Shown: one piece after another, positions 48,370 through 57,177 of the stretch | Layout: every line of letters starts with the position of its first letter | Position numbering within the stretch: the stretch's first letter is position 1 | Assembly (NCBI GenBank): GCA_963726365.1 | Contig: CAVSCI010000003.1 | Coordinates: forward strand, 434,001-498,000 | DNA length: 64,000 bases | Direction of reading: 5' to 3' | Origin: JAABQG01 sp963726365 | GTDB taxonomy: Bacteria > Pseudomonadota > Gammaproteobacteria > Burkholderiales > Burkholderiaceae_C | Position numbers and translations under genes: made by a program | The notes under the pieces: generated by a model | Told to the model about the DNA's origin: nothing | Seen by the model: only the letters and a program-made list of their open reading frames with translations | Databases searched by the model: none

Positions 48370-48486
48370 TGGGTCGTATGTCCTGCAAAAGAGGGTGTCG
48401 AGCCGCACCGATAGCGAGGTGCGCGGCATCAACGGCATGACCTTCGACGTCTCCGGCCAGCCAAGGGCGACAATTGCGTCGGGGTG
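48370..48486 (+). pseudogene. Remnant of guaA 3' end (about 38 codons)
   Basis: The block around GGTGTCGAGCCGCA and CGAGGTGCGCGGCATCAAC is identical in both places and aligns without gaps to guaA bases 43338-43454. In translation it reads LQKRVSSR...EVRGINGMTFDVSGQP against LKKVSSR...EVRGINRVTYDVSSKP. It has no ATPase or glutaminase domain in front of it and has diverged in between, as expected for a displaced, unselected gene end. It lies in a 400-base stretch (48145-48543) with no other gene seen. Confidence 0.8.
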
Positions 48487-48543
48487 AGGCAGGGTTGAAC
48501 GCGGCAGCGACCCGGCGCAAACTCTGGTCAAGGAGGATGAACC

Positions 48544-49894
48544 ATGTTGTTTCACGATCGAATCGAGGCCGGTCACCGGTTGGCCAGGGCACTGCATGCT
48601 TACCAGGGGCGCTCGCCTTTGATCCTGGCGATTCCGCGTGGCGCGGTGCCAATGGGCCGCGCGCTGGCGGACGAGCTGCAGGGCGAGCTGGACGTGGTCA
48701 TGGTGCGCAAGATCGGCGCGCCCTACAACCCCGAATTTGCCCTGGGCGCGGTGGACGAAGGCGGCTGGGTGTACCGGAATCCTTGGGCCGGTGACGACTC
48801 CTTCGGTGCGGCGTCACATCGAGTCCGAAAGCCGGGTCCAGCTCGACGTCCTGCGCCGCCGCCGCGCCCAGTACACGCCGGGACGCGCGCCGGTCGATCC
48901 GGCCGGGCGCATCGTCATCGTGGTGGACGACGGCCTGGCCACCGGCTCGACCATGATTGCCGCACTGCACGCGCTGCGCGGCCGCAAACCGGCCCGGCTG
49001 ATCTGCGCGGTTCCCGTGGCGCCCCCTGATGTGCTGGACAAGATCGGCGCGTATGCCGACGAAGTGGTCTGCCTGCACACGCCGGCCGACTTCCAGGCAG
49101 TCGGGCAGTTCTATCGCCATTTCGACCAGGTGGATGATGCAGAGGTGATCGACGTGCTTCGCGCCAGCCAGCCTGGCCACGTCGCTGCCGACAATCCCGG
49201 GACGGCTTCAGTGCCGGCACAGGTTCGCGCTGCCAGAACGGGTCTCAAGGGCGGTGCGGTCCATATGAGACTGGCCGATGTCACGCTGGAAGGCGAACTG
49301 CATCCCGGCGACGGGCAGCGCCTCGTGGTGTTCGCCCATGGCAGCGGCAGCAGCCGGCACAGCCCGCGCAACCGCTACGTCGCGCAGGTGCTGAATGAGT
49401 CCGGCATCGGCACGCTGCTGTTCGACATGCTGACGGAGCAAGAGGATCAGGACTACGAGCGCCGCTTCGACATCGATCTGCTGACCCAGCGTTTGCTGGG
49501 CGTGACGGACTGGTTGCGCGCGCAGGCGCCTGCTCTGTCGCTGGGTTACTTTGGTGCAAGTACCGGCGCGGCGGCGGCGCTGCAGGCAGCAGTGGCGCTG
49601 CGTCCGCCGGTGGACGCTGTCGTGTCGCGCGGCGGGCGGCCGGATCTGGCAGGCGCGCAGGCGCTGCACCGGGTGACGTGCCCGACCCTGCTGATCGTCG
49701 GGAGCCTGGATACCGAGGTCCTGGCGCTCAACCGGAAGGCGCTGGCGCAGATCGGGCCTGCGGGCAAGCTGGTGCAGATCCCGGGTGCCACGCACCTGTT
49801 CGAGGAGCCCGGTACGCTGGAGCAGGCCGCGACGGCCGCCGCGCACTGGTTCGCGCAGCATCTGCGCGGGGAAGCATCGATCGAAGGCCCCTAG
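48544..49894 (+). CDS. Phosphoribosyltransferase fused to dienelactone hydrolase-like domain (one frameshift)
   Basis: About 449 aa after removing an extra G at 48805-48806. The N-terminal half is a type I PRTase: FHDRIEAGHRLARAL, AIPRGAVPMGRALADEL, VVMVRKIGAPYNPEFALGAV and the PRPP loop IVIVVDDGLATGSTM. The C-terminal half is an alpha/beta hydrolase: RLVVFAHGSGSSRHSPRN, LGYFGASTGAAAALQAA (nucleophile elbow), LIVGSLDTEVLALN and the final His in PGATHLFEEPG. The same fusion is known in other bacteria. The substrate is unknown. Confidence 0.82.
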
Positions 49895-50019
49895 GCTGCA
49901 GCGCCGGCCCTCGCGCCGTGCTTCAACTTTCCAGCGGGCACGGGTCACCGCATGGGGACGATCGCGATTCGGCTGGCAGAATGCGGCGTTCGGTGAGACG
50001 TCTTTTCGGGAGCAGCAGC

Positions 50020-50397
50020 ATGATCGGATACACCACGGTCGGAACGAACCAGCTGGCGGTTGCGGTGGCGTTCTACGACGAACTCTTCAAGGAAGTCGGC
50101 GTGCACCGGCTGATCGATTTCGGCGAGCGGGGCATGGCCTGGGGCGTGTCCTGGGACAAACCCAGTTTCGCGGTGCTTACGCCCTTCGACGGCCAGCCCG
50201 CAACGGTGGGCAATGGCAGCATGGTGGCGTTGACCTTCGGCACCCGCGAGGCGGTCAACGCGATGCATGCCAGAGCCATGGCGCTGGGCGGTCGCGAGGA
50301 AGGGGCACCCGGTCTGCGGGAAGGCAATTTCTACGCCGCGTACTTTCGCGACCTCGACGGCAATAAACTCTGCATCTTCACCATCCTCCAGGGCTGA
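50020..50397 (+). CDS. VOC (glyoxalase/bleomycin resistance) superfamily protein
   Basis: A 125-aa protein with the VOC beta-alpha-beta-beta-beta fold: YTTVGTNQLAVAVAFYDELFKEVG, FDGQPATVGNGSMVALTF, FYAAYFRDLDGNKLCIFTI. The metal ligands are partly visible (Glu replaced in places), so an enzyme role is not certain. It lies five bases upstream of the PaiB-like gene. Confidence 0.8.
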   Translation: MIGYTTVGTNQLAVAVAFYDELFKEVGVHRLIDFGERGMAWGVSWDKPSFAVLTPFDGQPATVGNGSMVALTFGTREAVNAMHARAMALGGREEGAPGLREGNFYAAYFRDLDGNKLCIFTILQG

Positions 50398-50402
50398 CCG
50401 CC

Positions 50403-51044
50403 ATGTACCTGCCACGCCAGTTCGAGGCCAAAGACGAAGCGATCGCCACCGAGCTGATCCGCGCCCGTCCGTTTGCCAGCCTGATCAGCGTGGACGACGA
50501 AGGCCTGCCCTTTGTGACCCATCTGCCGCTGCATCTGGTGGAGCGGGGCGGGCAGCGGGTGTTGCTCGGGCACTGTGCCAAACCCAATCCGCACTGGCGC
50601 TACCTGCAGGCGCGGCCGCAGGCCGTGGTCACGTTCCTCGGGCCCCATGCCTATATGTCGCCCCAGGTGTACCCGGACCTGGCCCGCGTGCCCACCTGGA
50701 ACTATCTGGCTGTGCACTGCACGGTGCAGGCGACCCTGATCGAGGAACCGGCGGCCAAGGATGCGCTGCTGAAGAAACTCATTGGCGACCATGAGCCGCC
50801 CTATGCGGCGCAGTGGCGTGCCCTCGGCGAGGAGTTTGCCCACAAGATGCTGGCGGGCATCGTGGCCTTCGAGCTGGCCGTGACCCGGCTCCAGTGCAAG
50901 CTCAAGCTGAACCAGCACCGCCCGGAATCCCACGCCGCCATGCGCCAGGGCTATGCGGGTGGCAGCGAGGATGAACAGGCGCTGGGGCGCTGGATGGACC
51001 GGCTGGGCATGGTGCCGCCGGCCAACGAAGGAGGTTCGACATGA
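50403..51044 (+). CDS. FMN-binding negative transcriptional regulator, PaiB-like
   Basis: A 213-aa flavin-reductase-like protein. It begins MYLPRQFEAKDEAIATELIRARPFASLIS and has THLPLHLVERGG, NPHWRYLQARPQAVVTFLGPHAYMSP, TWNYLAVH and KMLAGIVAFELAVTRLQCKLKLNQHR, all family marks. PaiB of Bacillus is described as a regulator of sporulation and protease genes; here the role is unknown. Overlaps the next small gene by ATGA. Confidence 0.9.
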   Translation: MYLPRQFEAKDEAIATELIRARPFASLISVDDEGLPFVTHLPLHLVERGGQRVLLGHCAKPNPHWRYLQARPQAVVTFLGPHAYMSPQVYPDLARVPTWNYLAVHCTVQATLIEEPAAKDALLKKLIGDHEPPYAAQWRALGEEFAHKMLAGIVAFELAVTRLQCKLKLNQHRPESHAAMRQGYAGGSEDEQALGRWMDRLGMVPPANEGGST

Positions 51045-51283
51045 AGGGGGTGTTCGGCCTGGTGGGCTTGTTGTTGGCCCTCGTCATCGTCGGCGTGGTG
51101 GTCAAGAAGCAGCTCGACAGCACCTCGCAGCGCGTGCCGGCGCTGGCGCCGGCGGTGCCGGGCGGCGTGGCCTCCGCGCCCGCCACCACCGTGCGGGAAC
51201 AGAGCCAGCAGGTGCAGCAACAGTACAAGCAGGCGGTGGACGGGCTGATGCAGCAGCCGCGGCCGATGCAGGACGAAAAATGA
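51041..51283 (+). CDS. Small single-pass membrane protein
   Basis: An 80-aa protein with one N-terminal helix (GLVGLLLALVIVGVVV), a Pro/Ala-rich stretch and a Gln-rich amphipathic tail (REQSQQVQQQYKQAVDGLMQQ). Not recognised. Coupled to the PaiB-like gene by a four-base overlap. Confidence 0.7.
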   Translation: MKGVFGLVGLLLALVIVGVVVKKQLDSTSQRVPALAPAVPGGVASAPATTVREQSQQVQQQYKQAVDGLMQQPRPMQDEK

Positions 51284-51320
51284 CCGGATTTTGCCGGTGT
51301 TTATGACAAAAATTGCCTTT

Positions 51321-51350
51321 TGCCAGCGTGAAATGGTCGTAATGTGCTAC
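51321..51350 (-). repeat. Mini-repeat copy 11 (upstream of tadA)
   Basis: Minus strand: GTAGCACATTACGACC then ATTTCACGCTGGCA. It ends about 10 bases before the tadA start, so it overlaps the probable promoter and leader. Confidence 0.7.
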
Positions 51351-51360
51351 GGTATTCATA

Positions 51361-52762
51361 GTGACGACAGCATCTGGCCCCGCTGACGCCGACGCGCGCT
51401 GGATGCGTCTGGCGCTGGCCGAGGCGCTCGCCGCCGCGACAGCCGGCGAGGTGCCCGTGGGCGCGGTCGTGGTCAAGGACGGCGTGGTCATCGGCAGCGG
51501 GCGCAACGCGCCGATCGGCGCGCACGACCCCACGGCCCATGCCGAGATCGTCGCCTTGCGGGCCGCGGCGCGGCACCTGGGCAACTACCGCCTGGATGGC
51601 TGCACGCTGTACGTCACGCTGGAGCCCTGCGCCATGTGCGGTGGCGCGATGCTGCACGCACGCCTGGCGCGCGTGGTCTATGGAGTGCCCGACCCCAAGA
51701 CCGGCGCGGCCGGTTCGGTGCTGAACCTGTTTGACGAGCCGCGGCTGAACCACCAGACCCGGGTGGTTCCGCTCGCAGACGCCGATCTGGCCGCCGCCTG
51801 CGGCGCCTTGCTCACCACATTTTTCAAGGAGAAGCGCGTGTCGCCCCAACACCCCCTGCGCGATGATGCCTTGCGCACACCCGAGTCTGCCTTTGCCGGT
51901 TTGCCCGGCTACCCCTGGCCGCCCCACTACCTGAGCGACCTGCCGAGCCTGGCCGGTCTGCGCCTGCATTACCTGGATGAAGGGCCGGCCGATGCGCCGC
52001 GCACCTGGTTGTGCCTGCACGGCAATCCGGCCTGGAGCTACCTGTACCGCAAGATGATTCCGGTGCTGCTCAGCCAGGGCGACCGGGTTGTGGCGCCCGA
52101 CCTGATCGGCTTCGGCAAGAGCGACAAGCCCAAGAAAGACAGCTTTCATAGCTTCAGCGGGCACCGCCAGGTGCTGCTGGAGTTCATCGAGCGGCTCGAC
52201 CTGAAGAACGTCGTCCTGGTGGTGCAGGATTGGGGTGGCCTGCTCGGCCTGACCCTGCCGATGGCGGCGCCGCAGCGCTACCAGGGCCTGCTGGTCATGA
52301 ACACCACGCTGGCGACCGGCGATGCCCCGCTGTCACCCGGCTTCGTCGCGTGGCGCGAGATGTGCGCGAAGAACCCGGAGTTCGACGTGGGCCGCCTGTT
52401 TGGGCGCGGCAACCCGCAGATGAGCGCCGACGAGTGCGCCGCCTACAACGCGCCGTTCCCGGACCGCGGCCATCGCGCCGCACTGCGCGCGTTCCCGCCG
52501 TTGGTGCCCGACGGCATGGACGCCGATGGCGCGGCCGTCTCACGCGCCGCGCGGGATTTCTGGCGCGACGAATGGACCGGTCAGACCCTGATGGCGATCG
52601 GCGCGCAGGACCCGGTGCTCGGCGAGCCGGTGATGCGCGCGCTTGCAGCAGGTGATCCGCGGTTGCCCGGAACCGATGCTGCTGCCGCAGGCGGGCCATT
52701 TCGTGCAGGAGCATGGCGAAGCCATTGCAACGGCTGCGCTGGCCCATTTCACGACCCGGTAA
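51361..52762 (+). CDS. tadA: TadA tRNA adenosine deaminase joined in frame to haloalkane dehalogenase-like hydrolase (one frameshift)
   Basis: The first part (about residues 1-160) is tRNA(adenine34) deaminase, making inosine at the wobble base. It has LALAEALAAATAGEVPVGAVVVKDG, zinc site HAEIVAL and PCAMCGGAM, and LNHQTRVV. The second part (about 160-466) is a haloalkane dehalogenase-type hydrolase: LHGNPAWSYLYRKMIPVLL, DLIGFGKSDKP, nucleophile VVQDWGGLLGLTLP. No stop separates them. An AAGGAG and a GTG at 51838 could start the hydrolase separately. An extra T at about 52643 shifts the end; in the other frame it continues QAGHFVQEHGEAIA to a stop at 52760-52762. Confidence 0.85.
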
Positions 52763-52782
52763 TTGGAATCTGACCCCTATTT

Positions 52783-53739
52783 ATGGCCCATATCTACATT
52801 TTTTCCCCCTCCAGCGCGGTGCGCGACAAGGCCGCGTTTCGCCGCGGCGTGAAGCGGCTCACGGCGCTGGGCCATGCGGTGGAGGTGGACGAAGCCGCGC
52901 TCGCCGGGCACATGCGCTTCGCCGGCGATGACGCCACCCGGATTGCCGCGATCCACCGCGCAGCGGCCAGCGGCGCCGACGTCGCGCTGATCTCGCGCGG
53001 CGGCTACGGCCTGACGCGCATCCTGCCGGGCATCGCGTACAAGAAGGTCGCCAAGGCCATTGAGGGTGGCACGCAGTTCATCGGCCAGAGCGACTTCACG
53101 GCGCTGCAGAACGCCTTGCTGGCGCAGACCGGCGCGATCAGCTGGGCTGGCCCCGCGCTGGGGGAGGATTTCGGTGTCGAGGGTGAACCGGACGACATCA
53201 TGGAAGCCTGCTTCGACGACCTGGTGCAGGACCAGGGGGAGGGCGCGGGCTGGCGGCTGCCGCTGGAAAAGGCGTCGAAAACTCCTGAAACAATAGCTGG
53301 TGATGGACATTTGACGAGGGGAAGTGGCCAGAAAACCATCAGGAATGCGGTGCTGTGGGGTGGCAACCTCTCGGTGCTGGTCTCTTTGCTCGGTACGCCG
53401 TACTGGCCCGAGGTGAAGGGCGGCGTGCTGTTCATCGAGGACGTCAACGAGCATCCGTTCCGCATCGAGCGCATGCTCACGCAACTGCTGCACGCGGGGG
53501 TGCTGGCGCGGCAGAAGGCCATCGTGTTCGGCCAGTTCACCGGCATCCGGCTGGCCCCGCACGACAAGGGCTACAAGCTGGCCACTGTGGTGGCCTGGCT
53601 GCGCAGCCAGCTCAAGGTGCCGGTGCTCACCGGCCTGCCGTTCGGCCATGTGCCAACCAAGGTGCTGCTGCCGGTGGGCGCGAAAGTGGATCTGCTGGTC
53701 GAGGGGCACGACGCGCTGATGGTGTGGGGCCACCTTTGA
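52783..53739 (+). CDS. ldcA: LD-carboxypeptidase (LdcA, peptidase S66 family)
   Basis: A 318-aa protein: HIYIFSPSSAVRDKAAFRRGVKRL, ALISRGGYGLTRILPGI with the family RGGYG, IGQSDFTALQNAL, GGVLFIEDVNEHPFRIERML, and a C-terminal GLPFGHVPTKVLLPVGAKVDL. It trims murein tetrapeptides in peptidoglycan recycling. A mini-repeat copy adds TIAGDGHLTRGSGQKT between the two domains, near the usual variable loop, and keeps the frame. Confidence 0.9.
   Translation: MAHIYIFSPSSAVRDKAAFRRGVKRLTALGHAVEVDEAALAGHMRFAGDDATRIAAIHRAAASGADVALISRGGYGLTRILPGIAYKKVAKAIEGGTQFIGQSDFTALQNALLAQTGAISWAGPALGEDFGVEGEPDDIMEACFDDLVQDQGEGAGWRLPLEKASKTPETIAGDGHLTRGSGQKTIRNAVLWGGNLSVLVSLLGTPYWPEVKGGVLFIEDVNEHPFRIERMLTQLLHAGVLARQKAIVFGQFTGIRLAPHDKGYKLATVVAWLRSQLKVPVLTGLPFGHVPTKVLLPVGAKVDLLVEGHDALMVWGHL
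53292..53337 (+). repeat. Mini-repeat copy 8 (inside ldcA)
   Basis: ATAGCTGGTGATGGAC then ATTTGACGAGGGGAAG and TGGCCAGAAAACC. The tail TGGCCAGAAAA is the same as in copy 10 on the other strand. Read as IAGDGHLTRGSGQK, the same frame as copies 2, 3, 7 and 9. Confidence 0.75.
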
Positions 53740-53782
53740 ATTGGCCAGAACCCCTTGTGCAGGGTCGGCCGCTCGGCCAATT
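53739..53782. repeat. Inverted repeat after ldcA
   Basis: AATTGGCC and GGCCAATT are separated by about 28 bases that can fold on themselves (CCCCTTGTGCAGGG). It may act as a processing or termination stem; no long T-tract is present. Confidence 0.35.
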
Positions 53783-53887
53783 TGCATTGGCGCTGCCTTG
53801 AATCAATGCGGGTGTTGAGAGCTCACCGGCAATAGGCCAGTGCGATCGCCAGACGGTCCAGCGGCGAGCAGGAACTCGCCGGTGCGA

Positions 53888-54232
53888 TCAGTGCGTGCCG
53901 AGGTGCTTTTCCGCCAGCATGGCTTGCGGAAGCAAGCCCCTGAACCGTTCGCTGAGGTAGGCGATTTCCTGGCGAGCACGCGTTTCGCCGTGCATGTCGG
54001 CGAGGGCAGCCATGAGTTCACTGCGGCTGTACCAGAGTCCAAGCACATCACCCTCGTGCTGCAGCTTGCTTGCCAGCCTGGCGTGGTCCTCGCAACCGGC
54101 TTTGCCAAGCGTGTCCAGCATCGCCACTCGCAGTTGCTCCACGCGCTGCCGACGCGGTGGTTCGGCCGTCGCGCCAATTGGGTTGAACAGATTGAACAGA
54201 CTGTTTTTCAGGGACCGCGTGAGCGTTTTCAT
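53888..54232 (-). CDS. Small hypothetical protein
   Basis: A 114-aa basic, helical protein (MKTLTRSLKNSLFNLFNPIG; RVEQLRVAMLDTLGKAGCEDHARLASKLQHEG; LWYSRSELMAALADMHGE). No family is recognised. It is divergent from the cyclase-FHA gene over 273 bases (54233-54505) in which I see no other gene. A one-domain alpha-helical cytoplasmic protein is likely. Confidence 0.6.
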   Translation of the reverse strand: MKTLTRSLKNSLFNLFNPIGATAEPPRRQRVEQLRVAMLDTLGKAGCEDHARLASKLQHEGDVLGLWYSRSELMAALADMHGETRARQEIAYLSERFRGLLPQAMLAEKHLGTH

Positions 54233-54505
54233 GGTGTTCGAATCGGTGTTTCTTGCGAAACAAGTGTTTCAGATTAGAGCGAGACAGTCCTCATGGCAAG
54301 CTTTGCGTGGCACATTTGCAACAACTTGTAGCAACTCATCGGCTCTGCGCAAGGGGAAACGCGTGCACTGCGTGTCATTTGGAGCCTTTGGCGCGATGCT
54401 TGGGACTGCGCGGGTCGAGTTGGTCCGAAACAAGCTTGTCCAGGGGCCAAATTCATCAGGATTGCCCTAAACTAGGGCGTTACAAATTAGAAAGTCACTT
54501 GTTGC

Positions 54506-55450
54506 ATGGGCACTTTTGCCACTGTCATTTTTTCAGATCTCACAGGCAGCACCGGCGTATTCGAGGCCTTGGGCAACGAAAAGGCAACGATCGCGGTGAC
54601 GCGGTTGACGCAGTTGATGGGCGAGGCTTGCGAGTCGCATCGGGGGCGGGTCATCAAGACGCTCGGCGACGGGGTTCTTGCCGTTTTTGACGGCGAGGCC
54701 GACGCGGTCGAGGCCATGGTGGATCTGCAACGCCTGCATCACCATCGCATCGCCAGCTGGCCACGCAAATTGTTGATGCATGTGAAGGTGGGCATGGCCA
54801 GCGGTGAAATCGTCCTTGTGGACGACGACTGTTACGGCGAAGCCGTCAACCTGGCCTCGCGCCTGTGCGATCTGGCCGGGCCGGGCGAAATCTGGGCCAC
54901 CCAGGAGGTCGTCGCCCCGCTGCGCCCTGCGGCCGGTGTGCGATTTCAGGCGCTGGGGCCGATCAGCATCCGTGGCCTGGCCGATCCGCGCCCGGTCTGC
55001 CAGATTGGCTGGAATGCGGGCGAATCGACAGAATTTCAGACCATCTCAGCACCGCTGGGCTCGCTGGAACCTCCCGGCGGAAACACGCTGGGACGGATCG
55101 AGTTGTCCTGGTTGAACGTGAGCGCAGCCTACCAGTCCTCTGAATTGCCGATTCACCTCGGACGGCTGAACGATGTCGAGTTCGGCGTGAATGACCCGCG
55201 CGTATCGCGGCGGCACGCGCGTATCGACTGGACCAGCAACAACTTTGTTCTGACCGACCTCAGCAGCTTTGGTACCTGGGTGCGTTTTGACGGCGCAGCC
55301 AGCGAGTTGGCGCTGCGCCGCGGCGAATGCGTGCTGCACGGCCATGGTGATATTTCACTGGGCGCTCCCTTCAGCGATTTCACCGCGCCGGTCGTGAGCT
55401 TTACCTTGCTGGACGGTTCAGTGACCCTGGCGCACCGGTCCCAGCCCTGA
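54506..55450 (+). CDS. Class III adenylate/guanylate cyclase-like protein with FHA domain
   Basis: A 314-aa protein. The N-terminal class III cyclase homology domain has TVIFSDLTGSTGVFEALG (metal Asp), KTLGDGVLAVFDGEADAVEAM (second metal site), MHVKVGMASGEIV and DCYGEAVNLASRLCDLAGPGEIWAT. The C-terminal FHA domain reads LPIHLGRLNDVEFGVNDPRVSRRHARIDW, LTDLSSFGTWVRF. FHA domains bind phosphothreonine, so cyclase activity could be phosphorylation-linked. Active-site residues for substrate choice were not checked. Confidence 0.88.
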   Translation: MGTFATVIFSDLTGSTGVFEALGNEKATIAVTRLTQLMGEACESHRGRVIKTLGDGVLAVFDGEADAVEAMVDLQRLHHHRIASWPRKLLMHVKVGMASGEIVLVDDDCYGEAVNLASRLCDLAGPGEIWATQEVVAPLRPAAGVRFQALGPISIRGLADPRPVCQIGWNAGESTEFQTISAPLGSLEPPGGNTLGRIELSWLNVSAAYQSSELPIHLGRLNDVEFGVNDPRVSRRHARIDWTSNNFVLTDLSSFGTWVRFDGAASELALRRGECVLHGHGDISLGAPFSDFTAPVVSFTLLDGSVTLAHRSQP

Positions 55451-55583
55451 CAGGAGTGGCCTGGTGTTTTCCAGCCGCTACCGCGACATGAGCCCGGAGT
55501 GGGCCGCCTTCAGGTAAAGGCCTTTGCAACTGCGCCCGGCGGCCTTCAATCACACGCTGGCGCTCACCCCCTGACGCGCGGGC

Positions 55584-56171
55584 TCAGTGGCCCGACTGGT
55601 CGGCGTTCTTGCCCTTGAACGGCGCGTAGAAGGCCTTGATGGTTTCCATGTCGCGCTCGATGTCGCCGGTCGGATGAAACACCGGACCCAGGCCCGACAC
55701 CTTGCGCGAATAGTCCATGTAGGCCATCACGATCGGGACCTGGGCTCCCTGGGCGATGTGATAGAAGCCGGTTTTCCAGTAGCGTGTCTTGCTGCGTGTG
55801 CCCTCGGGCGGCACCGTGAGTTGCACTTTTCCGTCTGCCGCGCGCAGGGCCTCGACCGATGCCGCCACCAGATTTGTCGATTTTTCGCGGTCGACCGAAA
55901 TGCCGCCGAGCCAGCGCATGACCCCGCCGAACGGTGGCCTGAAAATGCTCTCCTTGCCCATCCAGTACAGGTTCAGCCGTAGAGCAAAGCCCACCATCAG
56001 GGTGTAGGGCAGGTCCCAGTTGCTGGTGTGGGGCGCGGCGATCAGCACACACTTGGGGCAATCGGGCGGCAGGCTGCCTTCGACCTTCCAGCCGGTGAGT
56101 TTCAGGAACGCCAGCGAGAGACCCCGAAGCAGTGTGTTGACCACCGGGGTGGTGAAGATGGTGCGATGCAT
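55584..56171 (-). CDS. 1-acyl-glycerol-3-phosphate acyltransferase-like protein
   Basis: A 195-aa PlsC-family protein. It has the catalytic His-x4-Asp in AAPHTSNWDLPYTLMVGF, then GKESIFRPPFGGVMRWLGGISVDREKSTN, PPEGTRSKTRYWKTGFYHIA (the EGTRS motif) and VPIVMAYMDYSRKV. It transfers acyl chains to lysophospholipid or a similar acceptor. Divergent from the LuxR regulator. Confidence 0.88.
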   Translation of the reverse strand: MHRTIFTTPVVNTLLRGLSLAFLKLTGWKVEGSLPPDCPKCVLIAAPHTSNWDLPYTLMVGFALRLNLYWMGKESIFRPPFGGVMRWLGGISVDREKSTNLVAASVEALRAADGKVQLTVPPEGTRSKTRYWKTGFYHIAQGAQVPIVMAYMDYSRKVSGLGPVFHPTGDIERDMETIKAFYAPFKGKNADQSGH

Positions 56172-56203
56172 GGGCAGCGACTGTAAGTTAAATTCAGGCG
56201 ACG

Positions 56204-57049
56204 ATGAGCAACTACTGGGCGCTGACGCCTCGATCTGGTGCGGGCATTGACATCCCGTTGACCCAGGTCACGAGCCTGATGGGCAAACTGGGCCTTGCCG
56301 GGCGTCACGCCGTGGCTGAGGAACTGCTGCGCATCGTTGGCAGCCATGTGGCGCTGGCGCAATGCACCATTTTTTCCTTCGAAGGGCAGGGTCGCCCGCG
56401 CATCCTGGCCATGGGCGACCGGGCACGCACCCAGGCGCTGCCCCGGATCTCGCAGGACTACGTGACGCGCTTCTACCCGCTGGACGGCAGTGTGCGCGTG
56501 ATGCAGGCGGAACTTGCCGCGGCGCGCGGTGCCAGCCCTGCAACCCCCCGTATCCTGTTGCACCGGCAAAAGGGTGCCGACATTGCCCACGCCGAATACC
56601 GCGCCATCTGCTACGAATTGCCACAGGTCGCGGAGCGGCTGGCGATTCTGGCGCTGCATGAGGGCGAGCGCTGGCTGTCGGTCAATTTCTACCGGGGCAT
56701 CGAGCATGGGCCGTTTGACGATGCGGCCATCAGCATGGTCGAGGCCTTTGCGCCAATGGTGGTGCAGGCGGTGCGCCTGCACTATGGCGGACAGGCGCTG
56801 AACCACGACCTGGCCGAGCTGATGCTGGCGCGGCTGCTGCGCCGCTGTCCGGCGCTGACCAAGCGCGACCTCGACGTGGTGCGCGGCCTGCTGTCCGGCC
56901 AGGCGACGCAGGGCATTGCCGACCGCATGGGCATCGAGGTCTCCAGCGCGCAGACCTATCTCAAGCGCGTCTACCGCAAGCTCGGCATTTCCGGGCAGCG
57001 CGAGTTGCTTGGCCTGCTGATGCAGCCCGACGGCGACATCGCGGTGTGA
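56204..57049 (+). CDS. LuxR-family transcriptional regulator
   Basis: A 281-aa protein. It has an N-terminal domain of unknown ligand. The C-terminal LuxR helix-turn-helix is LTKRDLDVVRGLLSGQATQGIADRMGIEVSSAQTYLKRVYRKLGISGQRELLGLL in parts. There is no receiver domain and no clear acyl-homoserine-lactone domain. It is directly upstream of the FAD monooxygenase on the same strand, so it is a likely regulator of it. Confidence 0.85.
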   Translation: MSNYWALTPRSGAGIDIPLTQVTSLMGKLGLAGRHAVAEELLRIVGSHVALAQCTIFSFEGQGRPRILAMGDRARTQALPRISQDYVTRFYPLDGSVRVMQAELAAARGASPATPRILLHRQKGADIAHAEYRAICYELPQVAERLAILALHEGERWLSVNFYRGIEHGPFDDAAISMVEAFAPMVVQAVRLHYGGQALNHDLAELMLARLLRRCPALTKRDLDVVRGLLSGQATQGIADRMGIEVSSAQTYLKRVYRKLGISGQRELLGLLMQPDGDIAV

Positions 57050-57177
57050 TGGCGGCGAAGCGGCGGGGGCAGGGCGCCTGTTCCCTTTTGGGGACACGCG
57101 CGGTGCGCAGCCTTTCCTACACTCGGCCGCACTGTCAGGGTCGTCCTGCCCCTGTCCAAAAGAACCCGGAGACAACC

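Noticed and set aside
43455..48543. Integrase or transposase expected in the proposed island
   Set aside because: I looked on both strands and found no tyrosine or serine recombinase motif, so no mobile element is annotated, only its possible footprint.
48278..48652. Minus-strand frame across the guaA remnant
   Set aside because: It is antisense to the guaA-like fragment and the start of the PRTase gene and has no recognisable features.
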